This document shows positions 35,690 through 48,514 of a DNA stretch of 64,000 bases, one piece after another; position 1 is the first letter of the stretch, and every line of letters starts with the position of its first letter. The position numbers and the translations under genes are program-made. The notes below the pieces were generated by a model. The model ran no database searches, was not told the origin of the DNA, and saw only the letters and a program-made list of their open reading frames with translations. The stretch lies in contig OY744544.1 of assembly GCA_963556195.1 (NCBI GenBank), positions 51,186,825 to 51,250,824 of the forward strand. The letters are read 5' to 3'. The stretch comes from Sepiola atlantica. Lineage: Eukaryota > Mollusca > Cephalopoda > Sepiida > Sepiolidae.

Positions 35690-37515
35690 TCCCGTTTAAA
35701 TGTAATACTGCACTCTTACATGTATTGCTCCTGGACAACGCCGAGTAAAAAAGATACAATGACATGCTTGATGCTGAGTAATACCGTTCGCCCACGCGCT
35801 TTCATAATGATATGAAGAGAAATTATGTGGATAATATATATATTTTAAAACGATCTAAAGGTAATACTGTAATTTAAATTTATTTTTTCCGGACAACTCC
35901 AAGTTGAACAAAAGATTCGGTTACCCCCACACACACACACACACACTTATTAAATATAATACAATAATGTTAATCATGACAAGTAGAACACACATTTTTA
36001 TAAGCCTCACTTTCCAAATATAACACTGTAATGTTTGTAAGGAGACCTTCACAGTACTGCCAAAAGTAAGGCAAAAATTAAAGTACGAAGAGAAATGATG
36101 TTAATAATGATAATATATTTGCTCCGGGACAACGTCTCGTACAGCAAAATATTCTGTAATTCTTCACGCTTAATTATAAAATATACTTCTGTGATGTGAG
36201 TAAGGAGCTCTTCACAACATTACCAAAAGTATTGCTAAAATTAAAGTATGAAGAGAAATGATGTTGATAATTGTTATTTATCCCGTACAATTCTGAGTAG
36301 AACAAATAATCTTGATCTGTTCTTAATTTCTACGCCCCCCTCACAATAGTATAAAAGTAAATAATGTTGATAACGACAATTGTCCAAAGACAGTTAATAT
36401 ATACCAGTTACTAAAAGTAATACTGTAATCTTATATTTTCTGATCCTGGATTACGTAGAGTAGAATAAAAGGTCCTAGTCAATTGTTAATTTCTCTCCTC
36501 CATTTCAACACATTAACAAGATACCTAATCTTTATAAAGTCAATAGTCTGAGGAGATTTACTATACATTCCGTTACTAAACGTAACGCTGTAATCTTATA
36601 TTCTGTTATGCCTGACAACGCCTAGTAAAACACATAGTCCCAACGAGTTTCTAATTTCTTGTCCACACCCTTCATTTAATAATGATACACACCTAAATGA
36701 TGTTTATAAAGAAAATATTTATCTTAATTTATTGTCCCCTCCATTTTATAATAATCTAAAGGTTAATGGTGATGATGAAGAGAATAGTCTAAACATATTT
36801 TATATACACCTCCTACCAACAGTAATACTGTAATCTAATAATTATTTATCCTTGACAACTTTGAGTAGAACAAATGATCGGGGTTAATGTTTAATTTCTC
36901 CCCACACTCGAATTAAGAGAATTAAGAAGCTATGCGATGTTGATGAAGTCAATAGTCCGAAGAGAATTACGATATATCCATTACCAAAAGTAATACAAGA
37001 ATTACAATTATTGAACTTGGGCAACAGAATACCAAATGGTCCCAGTGACTTCCTTACTTATTACAAAATAATATGATGGAAAATTATGTTGATGATGTTA
37101 ATATTCTGAAGAGAATCAAGGTATATTATTTACCAAAAGTAATACTATATCTACTAATTATTTATTCCGGACAACGTCGAGTAGAAGAAATGGCCGCGGT
37201 TAATTCGTAACTTATTAACCACATCTCTTATTTCACAATAATAAATGATGTTGATGAAGAAAATAGTCCGAAGAAATTACTTACCGAACATGTAATACTG
37301 TAATCTTACAATTATTTATAATAGACAACGCCGAATAGAAAAACTGTTCCTGGTGAATTCCTAATTGCTTGTCTCCCTGCTCTCCATTTCACAATAATGT
37401 CAAGGTAAATGATGTTGATAAGACAATAATCAAAAGATAATTTATATATACCCGTTACCAAAATAAACACCGTAATCTTCGAATTTTTTCTCCCGGACAC
37501 TTATTATGTGTAATA
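35690..37515 (+). repeat. Satellite-like array, about 160-bp unit, about 11 copies, with Helitron-like core
   Basis: Each unit has AAGTAATACTGTAATCTTA, then TCCxGGACAACGxCGAGTAGA, then a pyrimidine-rich stretch, then AAATGATGTTGATAA and TAGTCCGAAGAGAA. Core motifs lie near 35732, 35891, 36126, 36283, 36447, 36611, 36853, 37012, 37167, 37321 and 37492, so most are about 160 bp apart. The core resembles the CCCGGGCAACGCCGGG hairpin at 1762. The units are highly diverged, so the array is old. Confidence 0.8.
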
Positions 37516-38940
37516 CTGTACTATGAATGAAAAAAAACTAAATGAAAAATATAAGAGAAAAACCAATGGAAAATTAACTAAAAAATGAATGAAAGCAAGG
37601 AATGAGAATAGATGAATGACAAAATGAATGAAAAAATTGAATGCAAAAACTGAATGAAAAAATGAATTAAAAAATAAATGAACAATGAATGAAAAAACAG
37701 AATTAAAAAATGTAATGAAAATGAACAAAAGTAAGTGAATGAAAAATTAACAAAAACAAAAAAGAAAATAAGAATGAAAAAAATGAATAAGAAGAAATGA
37801 ATGAAAGATGATTGAAAAAAATTAAAGTAACATGAAAGAAAAACTGAATGAAAAAAAATTAGTGAAAAAAAATTATAGAAAAAAATGTCATTGAAATAAA
37901 TGAATAAAAAATGAATTTTTAAAAATAAATTAAAAAAGAAAGAAAACCAGAATGAAAAAAAATGAATAAGAAAAAATAACTGAAATAAGAATAAATAAAA
38001 TGAATGAAAAAATTGAATAATAAATAAATTATAAAAGAGAATTAAGAAATTAGGGAAAAATGAAAGAACAAAATTGAAAAAAATGACTGAGAAGAAATGA
38101 ATGAAAAGTGAATGAATAATGTAATGAAGAAAATGAATGAGAAATAAATGAAACGAGTTAATGAATAACTGAGGGACAAATAATGAAGAAATGAAAAAGG
38201 AATGAAAGTATTGAATGTAGAAAAATGAATAAACTATGAATGAAAATTCAAAGAAATAAAGAATGAAACCATTAATGAAATAATTAATAAACAAACTTGA
38301 ATAAAAGCAAATGAATGAAAACATATTCATGAAAAATGAATTAAAAGTAGAATGACAAAATAAATTATTAAAAGTGGATGAAAGGAAGTGACTGAAAAAA
38401 TTGATGAAAGAAGAAATTAATAAACAACATTGAACGAAGAAAAATTAATGATAAAGAAAATGTTACAAATTGAATAAAACAATGAAAGTAAAAATAAATG
38501 AAAAAATGAAAAATTAATTAAAATATTCAATGAAGAAAAATGAATGAACAGTGAATGAAAAGATGAATGACCAAAAGGTATGACAAAAAGGAATTTAAAA
38601 TGAATGAATACATGAATGAAATATTTAAGGAAGAAAAATGAAAGAAAAATAGTACTGAAAAATGAATGAAAAGTTTGATGCAAAAATGTAATTAAATTAA
38701 GTGAATGAAAACGTTTATGAATGAAAAATAAATGAAAAATGAAAGAAAATATTAATTAAAAACCAGAATGAAAATATGAATGTAAAATTGAATAAAAGAT
38801 AATTTTGAATGAAAAACATTGAAGTAAAAATGAATTTAAAACAACTGAATAAAAAAATGAATGAGCAATTAATGAAAACTTAAAGAAAAAGTATACAAAA
38901 GTGAATAAAAAATGAAAAAACTAATAAGCACGTATTTTAT
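37516..38940. repeat. 1.4-kb degenerate AATGAAAA-type low-complexity block
   Basis: Loose repeats of AATGAATGAAAAAATGAA fill the interval. Pyrimidines other than T are rare on the plus strand. On the minus strand this yields a 250-codon Phe/Ser/Ile/His frame (37578-38330) that is a translation of the repeat, not a gene. Confidence 0.9.
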
Positions 38941-38959
38941 GTTGTTTCCGACTTTTAGA

Positions 38960-40170
38960 CAGAAACACATAAACACACAAATGTAATACTGTAATATCAA
39001 TATTAATACTCCCGGGAAACGCCGAGTACGTTATATAAAATAGTATAAGAAAACGATGGCTTTAGTTTTTCTGGGCAAAGCGGCCTTTAAACATACCTGC
39101 TCTATCTAGATATTGAGCACTTTGGATTGACTAACTAATACCACTTACCAGATATTATAATGTAGTATTACTATTATTACTCTCGGGCAACATTATGTGC
39201 TTTGTCAAGTTTACAACATAATACCAAAAAAAAAAAAAGTTATTTTTCTCGGGCAACGTAACCTTTAAACACAGCTGTTCTATCTAGGATATTGAGCAAT
39301 TTTACTTAATGTTCACAATTTCGCATAGTAAATATTGTTACGTTAATATTATGACTCCCGGTCGAGGCTGAATATATTTTCTTGTATAAAATATTATTAT
39401 TATCCAGGATATTGAGTAACTTATAATACTTACCAGATATTACGACGCATTTTTAATATTATGACCTCACGGGCAACACCATGCACTTAGTCTAGTATAA
39501 ACATAATAAGACAAGATAAAATAAGTGATTTCTCCAGGGTAATGCTACATTAAAACACACCTGCTATATCTATGATATTGAACACTTTTTGATAACTATA
39601 TAACACTTCCCATATGAAATACTTAAATGTTACAATTATGACTTCCGGGTAACGCCAAATAGATTGGCTTGTATAAGCTAGTGTAAGAAAACCCAGTGAT
39701 GTTGGTTATCCTGGGTAACGCGTCTTTTATAACTACCTGCTCTATCAAGGACGTTTAGCAGCTTTGGATTGACTACCTTATACCATGATTATGTATTATT
39801 ATTATTATGACTCCCAGGCAACGACATCTACTTTGTCTGGTATACAACATAATAACAAAAGGAAAACAGATTATTTCTCCCGTGCAAAGCTGCGTTTAAG
39901 TACATCTGCTCTATCAAGGATATTGATCACTTTGGATTATGGCTCCCGGACAACAACATTATAAAAAAGACAGAAGATACTTATCTTGTGCAACACAGCG
40001 TTTAAGCACGCATGAGCTATTTAAAATATTGTAATGAGCACCTTTTGGTTACTACTTGCTCTATCCAAGATATTGAGCATTTTTACTTAATGCTTCAATC
40101 ATATACAGCAATATAAAAATAAAGAGAGAAGTTCTTTATCCCGGGCAATACTTTGTTTAAACGCACTTGA
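38960..40170 (+). repeat. Second array with Helitron-like core, alternating 65/110-bp spacing
   Basis: Variants of TCCCGGGCAACGCCGAGT recur near 39011, 39071, 39181, 39246, 39357, 39468, 39533, 39643, 39707, 39810, 39880, 39945 and 40139. They are separated by ACCTGCTCTATCxAGGATAT, TGAGCAxxTTTGGATTGACT or CTTACCAGATATTA-type pieces. The unit differs from the 35.7-37.5-kb array but has the same GC core. Together with the AATGAAAA block the domain spans about 4.5 kb. Confidence 0.75.
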
Positions 40171-40945
40171 TCTATATAGAAAATTGAGCCCTTTTTAAAT
40201 TAAGGCCACCTCCAGAGTACTACTAAAACAATGTTTCTTCCCCCTGTCCCTATCTTTTAAGTGAGGAGTGAACATATAAAACTTAGGAGGCACGCAGAGC
40301 GATACTGGGCCCACCCAAATACAAGCTAGCAAGCCTCCAAAGCACTACTGAAATTACATATAGATGAAATAGGTCCTCAAATAGCGTATTCACGTCTCCA
40401 GAACTCTACTAAAACCACTATTTCTGAATGTCTTACTCCTCTCCATTTAAAGAGAAATGACGTTAAATAAAATTTTTAAAAGCTATTTCAGGAAGTAATG
40501 ACATCATTTTTGAATAATCAAGGGAGGCGCGAGAGCGCATATCCCTTAATAGACTTCAAAAACGGCCTATGCTAGAAATCTCATCTTTTTGATCAATCAT
40601 AACTCAAAAACCAATAAACCAAATTAGTTAAAACTTTGCACACATTTTTTTGATAGGTTCTATAAGTGTGTAGAATTTCAGCATCATTAGTCAAGGCAAC
40701 CCAGAGATCCAGAAAGGTCAGGCATGAGTTTGTGCTATCCGTGTGTACGTACGTACGTAGTTGCCACCCTGTATCTCATCAACTATTTGATGGATTAAGC
40801 CCTTTCTTGGCAGAGATAGAGGTTCTAGGGTCTAGTTGATGGCATCTTAATTTCAGTTTACCATATACCTTAGTCTTCCAGAAAATTTAAAAAAAACTTA
40901 AAAATGACCATTGTATTGAGGCATAGCCTTTACAAAAGTAGTGAC
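40171..40945. other. Repeat-derived intergenic segment
   Basis: CCAGAGTACTACTAAAAC recurs in altered form near 40211, 40335 and 40396. From about 40500 a longer low-copy-looking segment begins (GGAGGCGCGAGAGCGCATAT; GTGTACGTACGTACGTAG at 40741-40758). No coding frame. Confidence 0.4.
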
Positions 40946-41344
40946 ATTCCATGATAAATGCCAGTATACTGATATCACATGCCCTTATAGTGTTAAGATG
41001 AAAATTCATATACACTAAATGTACAAAAGCAAGGGAATTCCCAAATGTTTACACTTTTATTGTAATTAAGTGTATGCGAGCACAACAGGTCTATGTATTT
41101 TACTGGTAGGAATTTTTCTTCAGCGCACCTCACGCACTTCATCCACTCATGCATAGAGATGTATACTGTAGTGATGTGATAATGAAATGGTTTGGTTGAT
41201 ATGTAGTCATACTCTTAATTAATGACAATACAGGTGTAAAAGTGTGTGAATTTTCTTCGCTTTTGTACATTTAGTGTATATGAATTTTCATCTTAACCCG
41301 ATTAAGGGCATATGATTTCAGTATACTGGCATTTATCATGGAAT
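40946..41344. mobile_element. 399-bp MITE with about 140-bp terminal inverted repeats
   Basis: The left end ATTCCATGATAAATGCCAGT and the right end (its complement) pair along their length. Shared blocks include CAGTATACTGAxATCAxATG, CCCTTA, AAGATGAAAATTCATATACA and CTAAATGTACAAAAGC, then a looser GTAATTAAG block. There is no coding sequence. The flanks show no clear target duplication by eye. Confidence 0.85.
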
Positions 41345-41559
41345 TCTATATTAACTTTGAAATTGAAGGAAAATGAGCGAAAAACTTGACCCCCGCCCTT
41401 GGCGAAATCTACTTTACAGCTCCCTTAGATGTAACTTTAGAGATTTGGTAATACTTCCATTATCTTTGTCGGTAAATTTTACATAAGAATACACTTTTAG
41501 ATTTTATCTACATGTTTTCTATAGCGAATACACATACACACATACATTGAGTTTTATAT

Positions 41560-41840
41560 ATATACTTACAAAACCTACCCCTCTCTTGAAGCAATTAATT
41601 GGAAGAAGGGCGTTCAATAAAAAAAAATGTTTTACTCAGAGAATTCCAAAATTTTTACAACAAATTTTGGTAAATTTGTAGATTAACACTCTCAGCTGAA
41701 ATGCAATTCTCTTTTAAAAAATAGATTCTACTTTTTGGGGTCTTTCTAACTTATTAGGGCAGTTAAGTAATACATTTACACTAACACGAAGTTAAACCGG
41801 AAAGGTAGTAAAACCACACATAATTTTAATTTGATAATTT
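41560..41840 (+). repeat. Dispersed repeat Y, copy 1
   Basis: The segment (TTTTACTCAGAGAATTCCAA, TTTGGTAAATTTGTAGATTA, AGATTCTACTTTTT, GGTAGTAAAACCACAC) is matched in reverse complement at 46710-47110. Confidence 0.65.
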
Positions 41841-42459
41841 AGAGGAAATTTAAAAAAAATGATGATTGTGGTAATGTTATTTGATAAATTCCAATACGGG
41901 GGAAATATGCTGTGCATGAATATCGTCAAATTTTGTTTTTAGGAAAAAACAATAAAAAGATCAATTGATATGGTATTTAAGAAAGAAAAATACGTAAAGA
42001 ATATAAAAAAAAGCTTTTTTGTAATTTAGAATGATTAGAGGAGGTTTATTTCTTTTCTATGACAAACATTATAATCTTCCTCCTCCTCATCATCATCATC
42101 ATCACTACCAACATGTTATCTCCTTGGCTAGGAGCAAAATGTAGTATATGTACTCAATCTGCACTTAGTTTTTATGTTCTCTGTCGATGAAGGAGAACCC
42201 CTTCTAGACCGAGGCAATTGAATTTTTTCTACCAATTCAGAGTGCCCATTTTGGGAGAGCTGGATTCTCCCCACGTTAAATATTGGCATTGTGCCTAACC
42301 CTGCTCTCGTGGGAAGAAGTAAAGAGGAATAGGAACAGCAACAGCAACAGCAACAACAACTACAAAAACAGCAAAAAATTATTAAAAAATAAATAAACGC
42401 ATGTATTTAATTATGAACACATTAGAAAATATCAATTCATCAGAAACTTATAAAAAATA
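41841..42459. other. Intergenic, no gene recognised
   Basis: AT-rich. Short CTC/ATC triplets lie near 42080-42102 and a CAACAG run near 42338-42360. Confidence 0.4.
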
Positions 42460-43285
42460 TATTCAAATGAGAGGCTGAGAGGATGATATCATGATGAACA
42501 AACTACATACCCAAAGGAGAGGTAAATGACTGGGAGGATATCTTGACAACAGAATAGATAGTACACTAAATCCTCCCACATACATAACTGGTAATCCTGA
42601 GGAAATGGTATCGTGATGAACGAGTGTATACTGTACGGCATTCTCCCGGAAGAGGAGGTAATTCATGTGAGGAATGTATCATGACGAATTAAAATATACT
42701 CCAGAGAATTAAATAAGCATGAAGTGTTTTGTGTCAATATATTTATAATAGGTGAAAATACTTTTGAATTTATTTATTTAGATAACATTAACAACCATGG
42801 CAAGTTTTATTGCCCACGTGAAACGCCTAAATTAAAATTGGCTGGAAAAATATAGTTGCCATCTTTATAAACAAAGATGAATATGCTGGCTATGGAAGAC
42901 GATCACTTTCATAATTTTCTAGAGATGTTTATTATAAATTTGAGTTATCATTCTTCCTTAGCTAGTATTATGGTGCACGAACATATACTACACTGCCATC
43001 CGCCCATGACAGATGATAATATCATGATGAACGAACACGAATTCCCTCCACCGAAAAAGAAGGAAGGCATTCTTGCGTGGACGGTCTTATGAGAACAGAA
43101 CCAATACTACAATACCCTCCACCTTAAAAGATATTCTGACTTAATCTAGTGTTGGGGATTTTTAATTCTGGGAGAATTCCCCCTTACACACCCTTAAAAA
43201 CGGAGGAGGTAATTCCTTGGAGGACAGTCTTATGACAACAGAACCGATACTACACTACACCGCCCATTAAAAAACATTCCAATTT
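42460..43285 (+). repeat. Degenerate tandem repeat, copy B (inverse of 25.0-25.4 kb)
   Basis: Units contain GGAGGTAATxxxTxGGAGGA, TCTTATGACAACAGAACxxA and TACTACACTAC, the reverse complement of the 25020-25445 unit. The block is interrupted by AT-rich sequence at 42700-42900. The frames at 42463-42666 (-) and 42877-43092 (+) are translations of it. Confidence 0.7.
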
Positions 43286-43761
43286 AATCAATTATTTTTT
43301 TATTTTTTTAATTTAAAAATGCCTAGTCACAAAAAAATATTCTTTATGGTAACGTGGCCTTTAGGTTAAGATCAAAGTGTAGTATCTGTTTGACATCTCA
43401 TCGATATTTGACACTTTACTAAAGCCGGAAGTAAATTATCTTCCTTGAAAATGAAATTCTCAATAAGTTTTTAACAAAATCTCTTTATCTAATTTTATTT
43501 ATAATTATAATAATAGTACTATCGATAAAACGATTGCGTATGTAGGATACACTTTGGCAATAGAAAATAGAACGGTATATTACTGAATATTAATTTATTA
43601 AAAACTTAAAACTAAATAAATATGCTAGTAAGCAGAATCGAAATTTTTTTGAGTGAGTATAGGATATTTCAATATATTCTAATATGATTAGAATTAAATC
43701 ATCCTAACGTGCTTTGATGTTAATATTGTTATGATAGATGTGAACATTGTCGCATTTATTC

Positions 43762-43801
<40 letters not shown>

Positions 43802-44068
43802 GTGTTTTCAATTGAAATTCTACATTATTTTGATCATTCGTCGGTACCTTCGGACGGAGAATTACCATTGTGGTTCACGCTATCATAATACCAACGACTG
43901 ATAAATCGGTGAAATTTGGTATCTTTTAACCTGCGTTAACAGTATTTTCGTGAAACGAAATATACTGACAGAAGATCGAAATAATGGATTGTGGCCATTA
44001 AATAAAAATATATATTCTCCTGCGCAAGTAATTGAGCATTTTTTATTTCTCCTATGCCATTAAACACA

Positions 44069-44070
<2 letters not shown>
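43286..44070. other. Intergenic; (TA)n at 43766-43799
   Basis: AT-rich with one TA array. No gene recognised. Confidence 0.4.
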
Positions 44071-44071
<1 letters not shown>

Positions 44072-44166
<95 letters not shown>

Positions 44167-44193
44167 TGTGTGTGGGTGTGCGTCTGCGTGTGT
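44072..44193. repeat. (TA)n(TG)n compound microsatellite
   Basis: About 60 bp TA followed by about 60 bp TG with GTGG interruptions. Confidence 0.97.
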
Positions 44194-44624
44194 ATAAAGT
44201 TGTTAATGTCTTTGAGAGAGTCACAAAAGGGATTTGACTAATCGGTCGGGTCTACTTCCGGCTAGTGTTTATTGCGTATAAATCTAGATCGAGATTTCTT
44301 TATTATTTACATTATAAAGCTAATAGCGAAACTGGTTTTTAAAAGTAAGTGAAAAGAATGAGTTAATGGTTTAGTATTTGCATTTCGGTGATTAGATGCA
44401 CGGAGTCACAGTCTGTCGGAGTCTCATAAAAGCCGGATACTGTGTAAGTAGACAAGCTGACAAACAAATTTAAAAGATTGAATAGCCAGAGAATAGAAAA
44501 TAAAAGAATAGCGTCAAATAAAGTTGGCCACCATTGAAACTGTAAGTATTCATGAAAGGGATACTCTTCAAACATGGCAACTAAAGTAAATAGAATGGGA
44601 ATCGATACAATTACTATATATAGA

Positions 44625-44625
<1 letters not shown>
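44194..44625. other. No gene recognised
   Basis: AT-rich. A 70-codon frame at 44363-44575 (-) shows no domain. Confidence 0.35.

Positions 44626-44674
<49 letters not shown>
44626..44674. repeat. (TA)n microsatellite
   Basis: About 48 bp TA. Confidence 0.95.
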
Positions 44675-44676
<2 letters not shown>

Positions 44677-44799
44677 TGTTTAATAATAGTTGAATTATTT
44701 AAAACCTGGTACTCGTAAAACTACTTTTCAACAACTTTGCTTTTTCACACATATAAAGAGACATCCATATATATTTGTCGCAACTAATGAAAATATTTC

Positions 44800-44801
<2 letters not shown>

Positions 44802-44879
<78 letters not shown>

Positions 44880-44932
44880 CATACATATACATATTAATAT
44901 ATATATACATGTATACATATATACATATATAA
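44802..44932. repeat. (TA)n with CATA interruptions
   Basis: TA array followed by CATACATACATA-type repeats. Directly upstream, ATATTTGTCGCAACTAATGA (44771-44790) resembles the terminal repeat of the 32928-34288 element. Confidence 0.95.
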
Positions 44933-45362
44933 ATTAATATAAATCTTAGGTATACTTTATTACTGTTTGATCTTTTATTTACGTTCCAAGAATTTAACAT
45001 AACCAACAGTATGTGTACGATCGTTTCAGAGACGATATTAATTTTTATTAATATCGAGTAACCTATTCAGTGCAGGGTATGGTCAAAACCTTAGCAGCCA
45101 ATAATAAGCATCAGGAACACAGAGTGGAATACTCACAATAAAGCAGCAACATTGAAAGGAGAAAAGGTGTGGTAAGATTGACCAGTATATGCAGTGTACA
45201 AAGCAGATAAAACAGATTTACAAAGGTATACAACAGGGAAATACAGTTGTAATGTTGTAGGTCATAAAAAATCACCCTAAAAAAGAAGAGTATTTAAAAA
45301 GAAACAATTATAAATCTGTGAACATATATTGGGTGAAAAGTTGTTAAACACCAAAATGTGTT
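44933..45362. other. No gene recognised
   Basis: Intergenic sequence without a recognisable frame or repeat. Confidence 0.35.
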
Positions 45363-45759
45363 ATCATTTAAAGCGAGAAAGGTAGTTTCAAGTGGCATAG
45401 TCCGTCAATCAAAGGTGGAAGAAAAAAAGTAAACATAGCGCTTGCAAGAGGCGTATAAAAGCATAGTCATACTTTAAATTAAAAATTACAGAACAGGAAC
45501 TAAAAACATTGCTACGGTCAAGAGAAAAACAGAACTAGAAATTACAAAATTGAAATGGTAAAAAAATATATATATATGTATATATATATAGAGAGAGATA
45601 TATGTATATCATATATTTTTCTTGCTTTATTAATTTTTTTAAATTGTAGTTCTGTCATTTTTAATTTCAAGTATGACAGGTTTTTAAGTGAATTTTTGCA
45701 AGCGCTATATTAATGCATTCCTTCCACTTTTGATGGACATACTAGTTCACTTTAAACGA

Positions 45760-45761
<2 letters not shown>
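45363..45761. mobile_element. Hairpin element with central TA tract
   Basis: Inverted arms share CATTTAAAGxGA, TCAAAxGTGGAAG, ATAGCGCTTGCAA, GTCATACTTxAAATTAAAAAT and ACAGAAC (left about 45363-45500, right about 45640-45761). A TA/GA tract lies in the loop (45565-45615) and a 130-bp TA array abuts the right end. Confidence 0.75.
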
Positions 45762-45827
<66 letters not shown>

Positions 45828-45893
45828 CATATATATATATATATGTATAGCTATATATATATATAGCTATATATATATATATATATATATAAT
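45762..45893. repeat. (TA)n with AGCTATATAT interruptions
   Basis: About 130 bp, joined to the right end of the hairpin element. TAGCTATATATATATATAGC is a local palindrome. Confidence 0.97.
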
Positions 45894-46709
45894 TGAAGTA
45901 AACTCGATATCGAGTACTGCCATCGCTTGTAATTTAACATCTGCATATCGAATATGCCTTTTCAAGCACGCCAGACTCTTACACTCTCTGACCCATTACT
46001 TGTAGACATGCTGCCATATTGGCACTCTTTGCCGCATATGTTGCAAGTTGATATTTCTTGAGGAAGATAGTTCACTAGTTCTTGTTAAGATGACTGCGAC
46101 TGTGACTTGTAAGACCTGCATTGCTATTGCATACATTACCACAGTCCCACCGGATCTAATCACGGAGAATCACAAGCATTACAATTGCCATATATGAAGC
46201 TCCGTTTCTAACGGCTCTCTTCATTTGTTAATGCTCAATGCGTTATCATATTAATGTAAACTAATATTCATCTCCAATCTCCAGGTTGCTCTATTTATCG
46301 CACTCTTTTCTCAATTACTTTTGAGAATCCCACATATTTTAGGAAAAGTTGGGAGAGAGTCTTTGTATCTCATTTTCGGTTTATGAGGTGTCCATTTTCC
46401 TTCAAAATGCCATCCGCAAGGAAACTGCTTTAAGATACATCATATCGCAAGATAATTGCGGGTTTGGGGAATTTTTTCAAATCTTTACATTTTGATGACG
46501 ATACTTATTCTTACCTGATACATAGTATATAACAATGTTTTATGGCATTGATCATTTACTATGTAAACGTCAGTGTGGAAGCACCGAGTTTCGCATATAA
46601 ATTTAACATAACGTAATCCTATATCGCCGGGCTATTCTAGCATTTAAGACCGGTAACCATTTTCTTTTTGCTATGGTAGATAAATTATGTGAATGATTAT
46701 TTGGGGGAG
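45894..46709. other. Intergenic, no gene recognised
   Basis: No domain-bearing frame. Moderately complex sequence. Confidence 0.4.
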
Positions 46710-47110
46710 GGTGTACTTTTTTAGAGGATCGCGTGTGGTTTTACGACCTTGCCAGTCGAACTTAAGGTTACTGTTAAAAACAAAACTGTGTTAACTTCCG
46801 TAATAAGTTTAAATTGAGAAACATTTTACGTTAAATTTATATACGAAACTTATCTTCCTCTCTAAATTTGAAAATAATTGATTGAGGGGCGATTTTTCTT
46901 CTTCTCACCGCCACGTTTCTCTTGATGTTCACATATGATCTCCTAAAAAAAGTAGAATCTCATTTAAGGGGGGTAGGGGAGTTTATAATCTACAGATTAC
47001 CAAAGTTTGTTAAAAATATGGCATTCTCTGAGTAAAACTCATTTTTCAAATTATACCTCCTTCCGATAACTTGCTACCCGGAGGGCAGGAATATTTTGCT
47101 AGTTTTTCAA
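46710..47110 (-). repeat. Dispersed repeat Y, copy 2
   Basis: Reverse-complement match to 41560-41840, sharing the ACTCAGAGAATxCCA, TTTGGTAAxxTGTAGATTA and GATTCTACTTTTT blocks, and further out GTxGTAAAACCACAC. The pair is inverted and about 5.3 kb apart. Confidence 0.65.
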
Positions 47111-48514
47111 TGAAAATGTAAGAGGTTTTGTCTTAAGTTGAAAAATGACAAATTAAATTTGTTATTTTTCATTTTTAGAATTCAGAGAAAAATAGACATT
47201 TTTTTTAACATCAGCCAAGATCGGTCCACCGGGTATTTGTCTAATGTCCCCTGGGGAAGCATGTTTTGACTCTAGTGATTGAGTACGTGAAGAGAAGAGA
47301 ATATGGAGATGTAGACAGAGAAAGAGTAGAAGGCAGAGTTGTGACTTGGATGCATGAGTGAGGAGTGGATCCACGGGTAAGCAAGGAAAATAAAAATCTT
47401 TGGAAATTATAATTTTAAAAAATGGCAGAAAATGTAAAATAAAAGCACGTGGAGAAACATACTAACAATTTTTAAAAAATAATATAAAAACACGTGGTTG
47501 AAAGGAAACATGAATAAATATATACTCACGTGGTTGAAAGATAGTTAAAAGTGAAAGTAAATAAAATACGTCGAGAGAAAATATAGATTCTAGGACAAGA
47601 ATATTACGATCAAGTGTCATTTGAGATTACCCATTATCGTATTTGAAAGGTTTTATCAGAAAATAATAGTTTTATCTATGGTATCAAATATCAAAGATTT
47701 TTAAAACACCAGGCTTGGTAGAATAGTTCTCTTTAATCATGAAATCACTTGTCATTGTATAAAATGTAGAGTTCTGTTTTATTAAGATCATTTTACCAAA
47801 TGAATATGGTTGAACGAATCGACCGCGATACCTTGGTCCATATTATTATGGTGTCATTATCCTTATTTCTACTGGCATGGGATCCTGCTTATCTACTATT
47901 CAATAAACGAATTTTCCATATATATGGTGATATATATATAGGCTCGGAATTTTTTTTTAACCTTCAAAACTGGAAAAAAAATTTTAAAAAATGTTTTTCG
48001 TTGAAAGATTTTTGTTTAGTAAGTCAATCTATCTACTGCAATCACTATATTGGCTAACTTCCAAGAATTTACTCTAATATAAATATATTTTTATATTAGT
48101 TTTTTTATATAAGGGATCGTCAGTTGTTTACCATGAAAAATGTTTCGGGATTTTAAAAACAAAACAGTATTTCTTTATCATGGCATCCCAGCAATGTTGA
48201 TCAGACACCACCTCCCTATTTAATAATTATTTTTTAATTAAAAAGTTTACGGATATTTGATTTAGTTTTGCCTCCAGATTTTTTTTAAGTTATTAAATAT
48301 AGTTTCTCCTTAACTGTGTTGTTCCTTTCAAATTGAGTTTACTATTTTACAGAACATCTATTTTATAGAGTTAGATGATTTCATTATAATAACCCCCCCT
48401 TTTCCCTCTTGGTTATTTTCTTTATCTACAAATGTTTTAAAATTAAAAATATATATTTATAAAAATATTTCATATATACATATATATATACATTTATTCA
48501 TTTATTTATTTAAT
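47111..48514. other. Intergenic, no gene recognised
   Basis: A short direct repeat of CACGTGGTTGAAAG occurs at about 47490 and 47527. The frames at 47162-47374 (-) and 47800-48057 (+) have no recognisable domain. Confidence 0.4.

Noticed and set aside
37578..38330. 250-codon minus-strand frame rich in Phe, Ser, Ile and His
   Set aside because: It is the translation of the AATGAAAA-type low-complexity block; all frames of such sequence lacking stops look like this.
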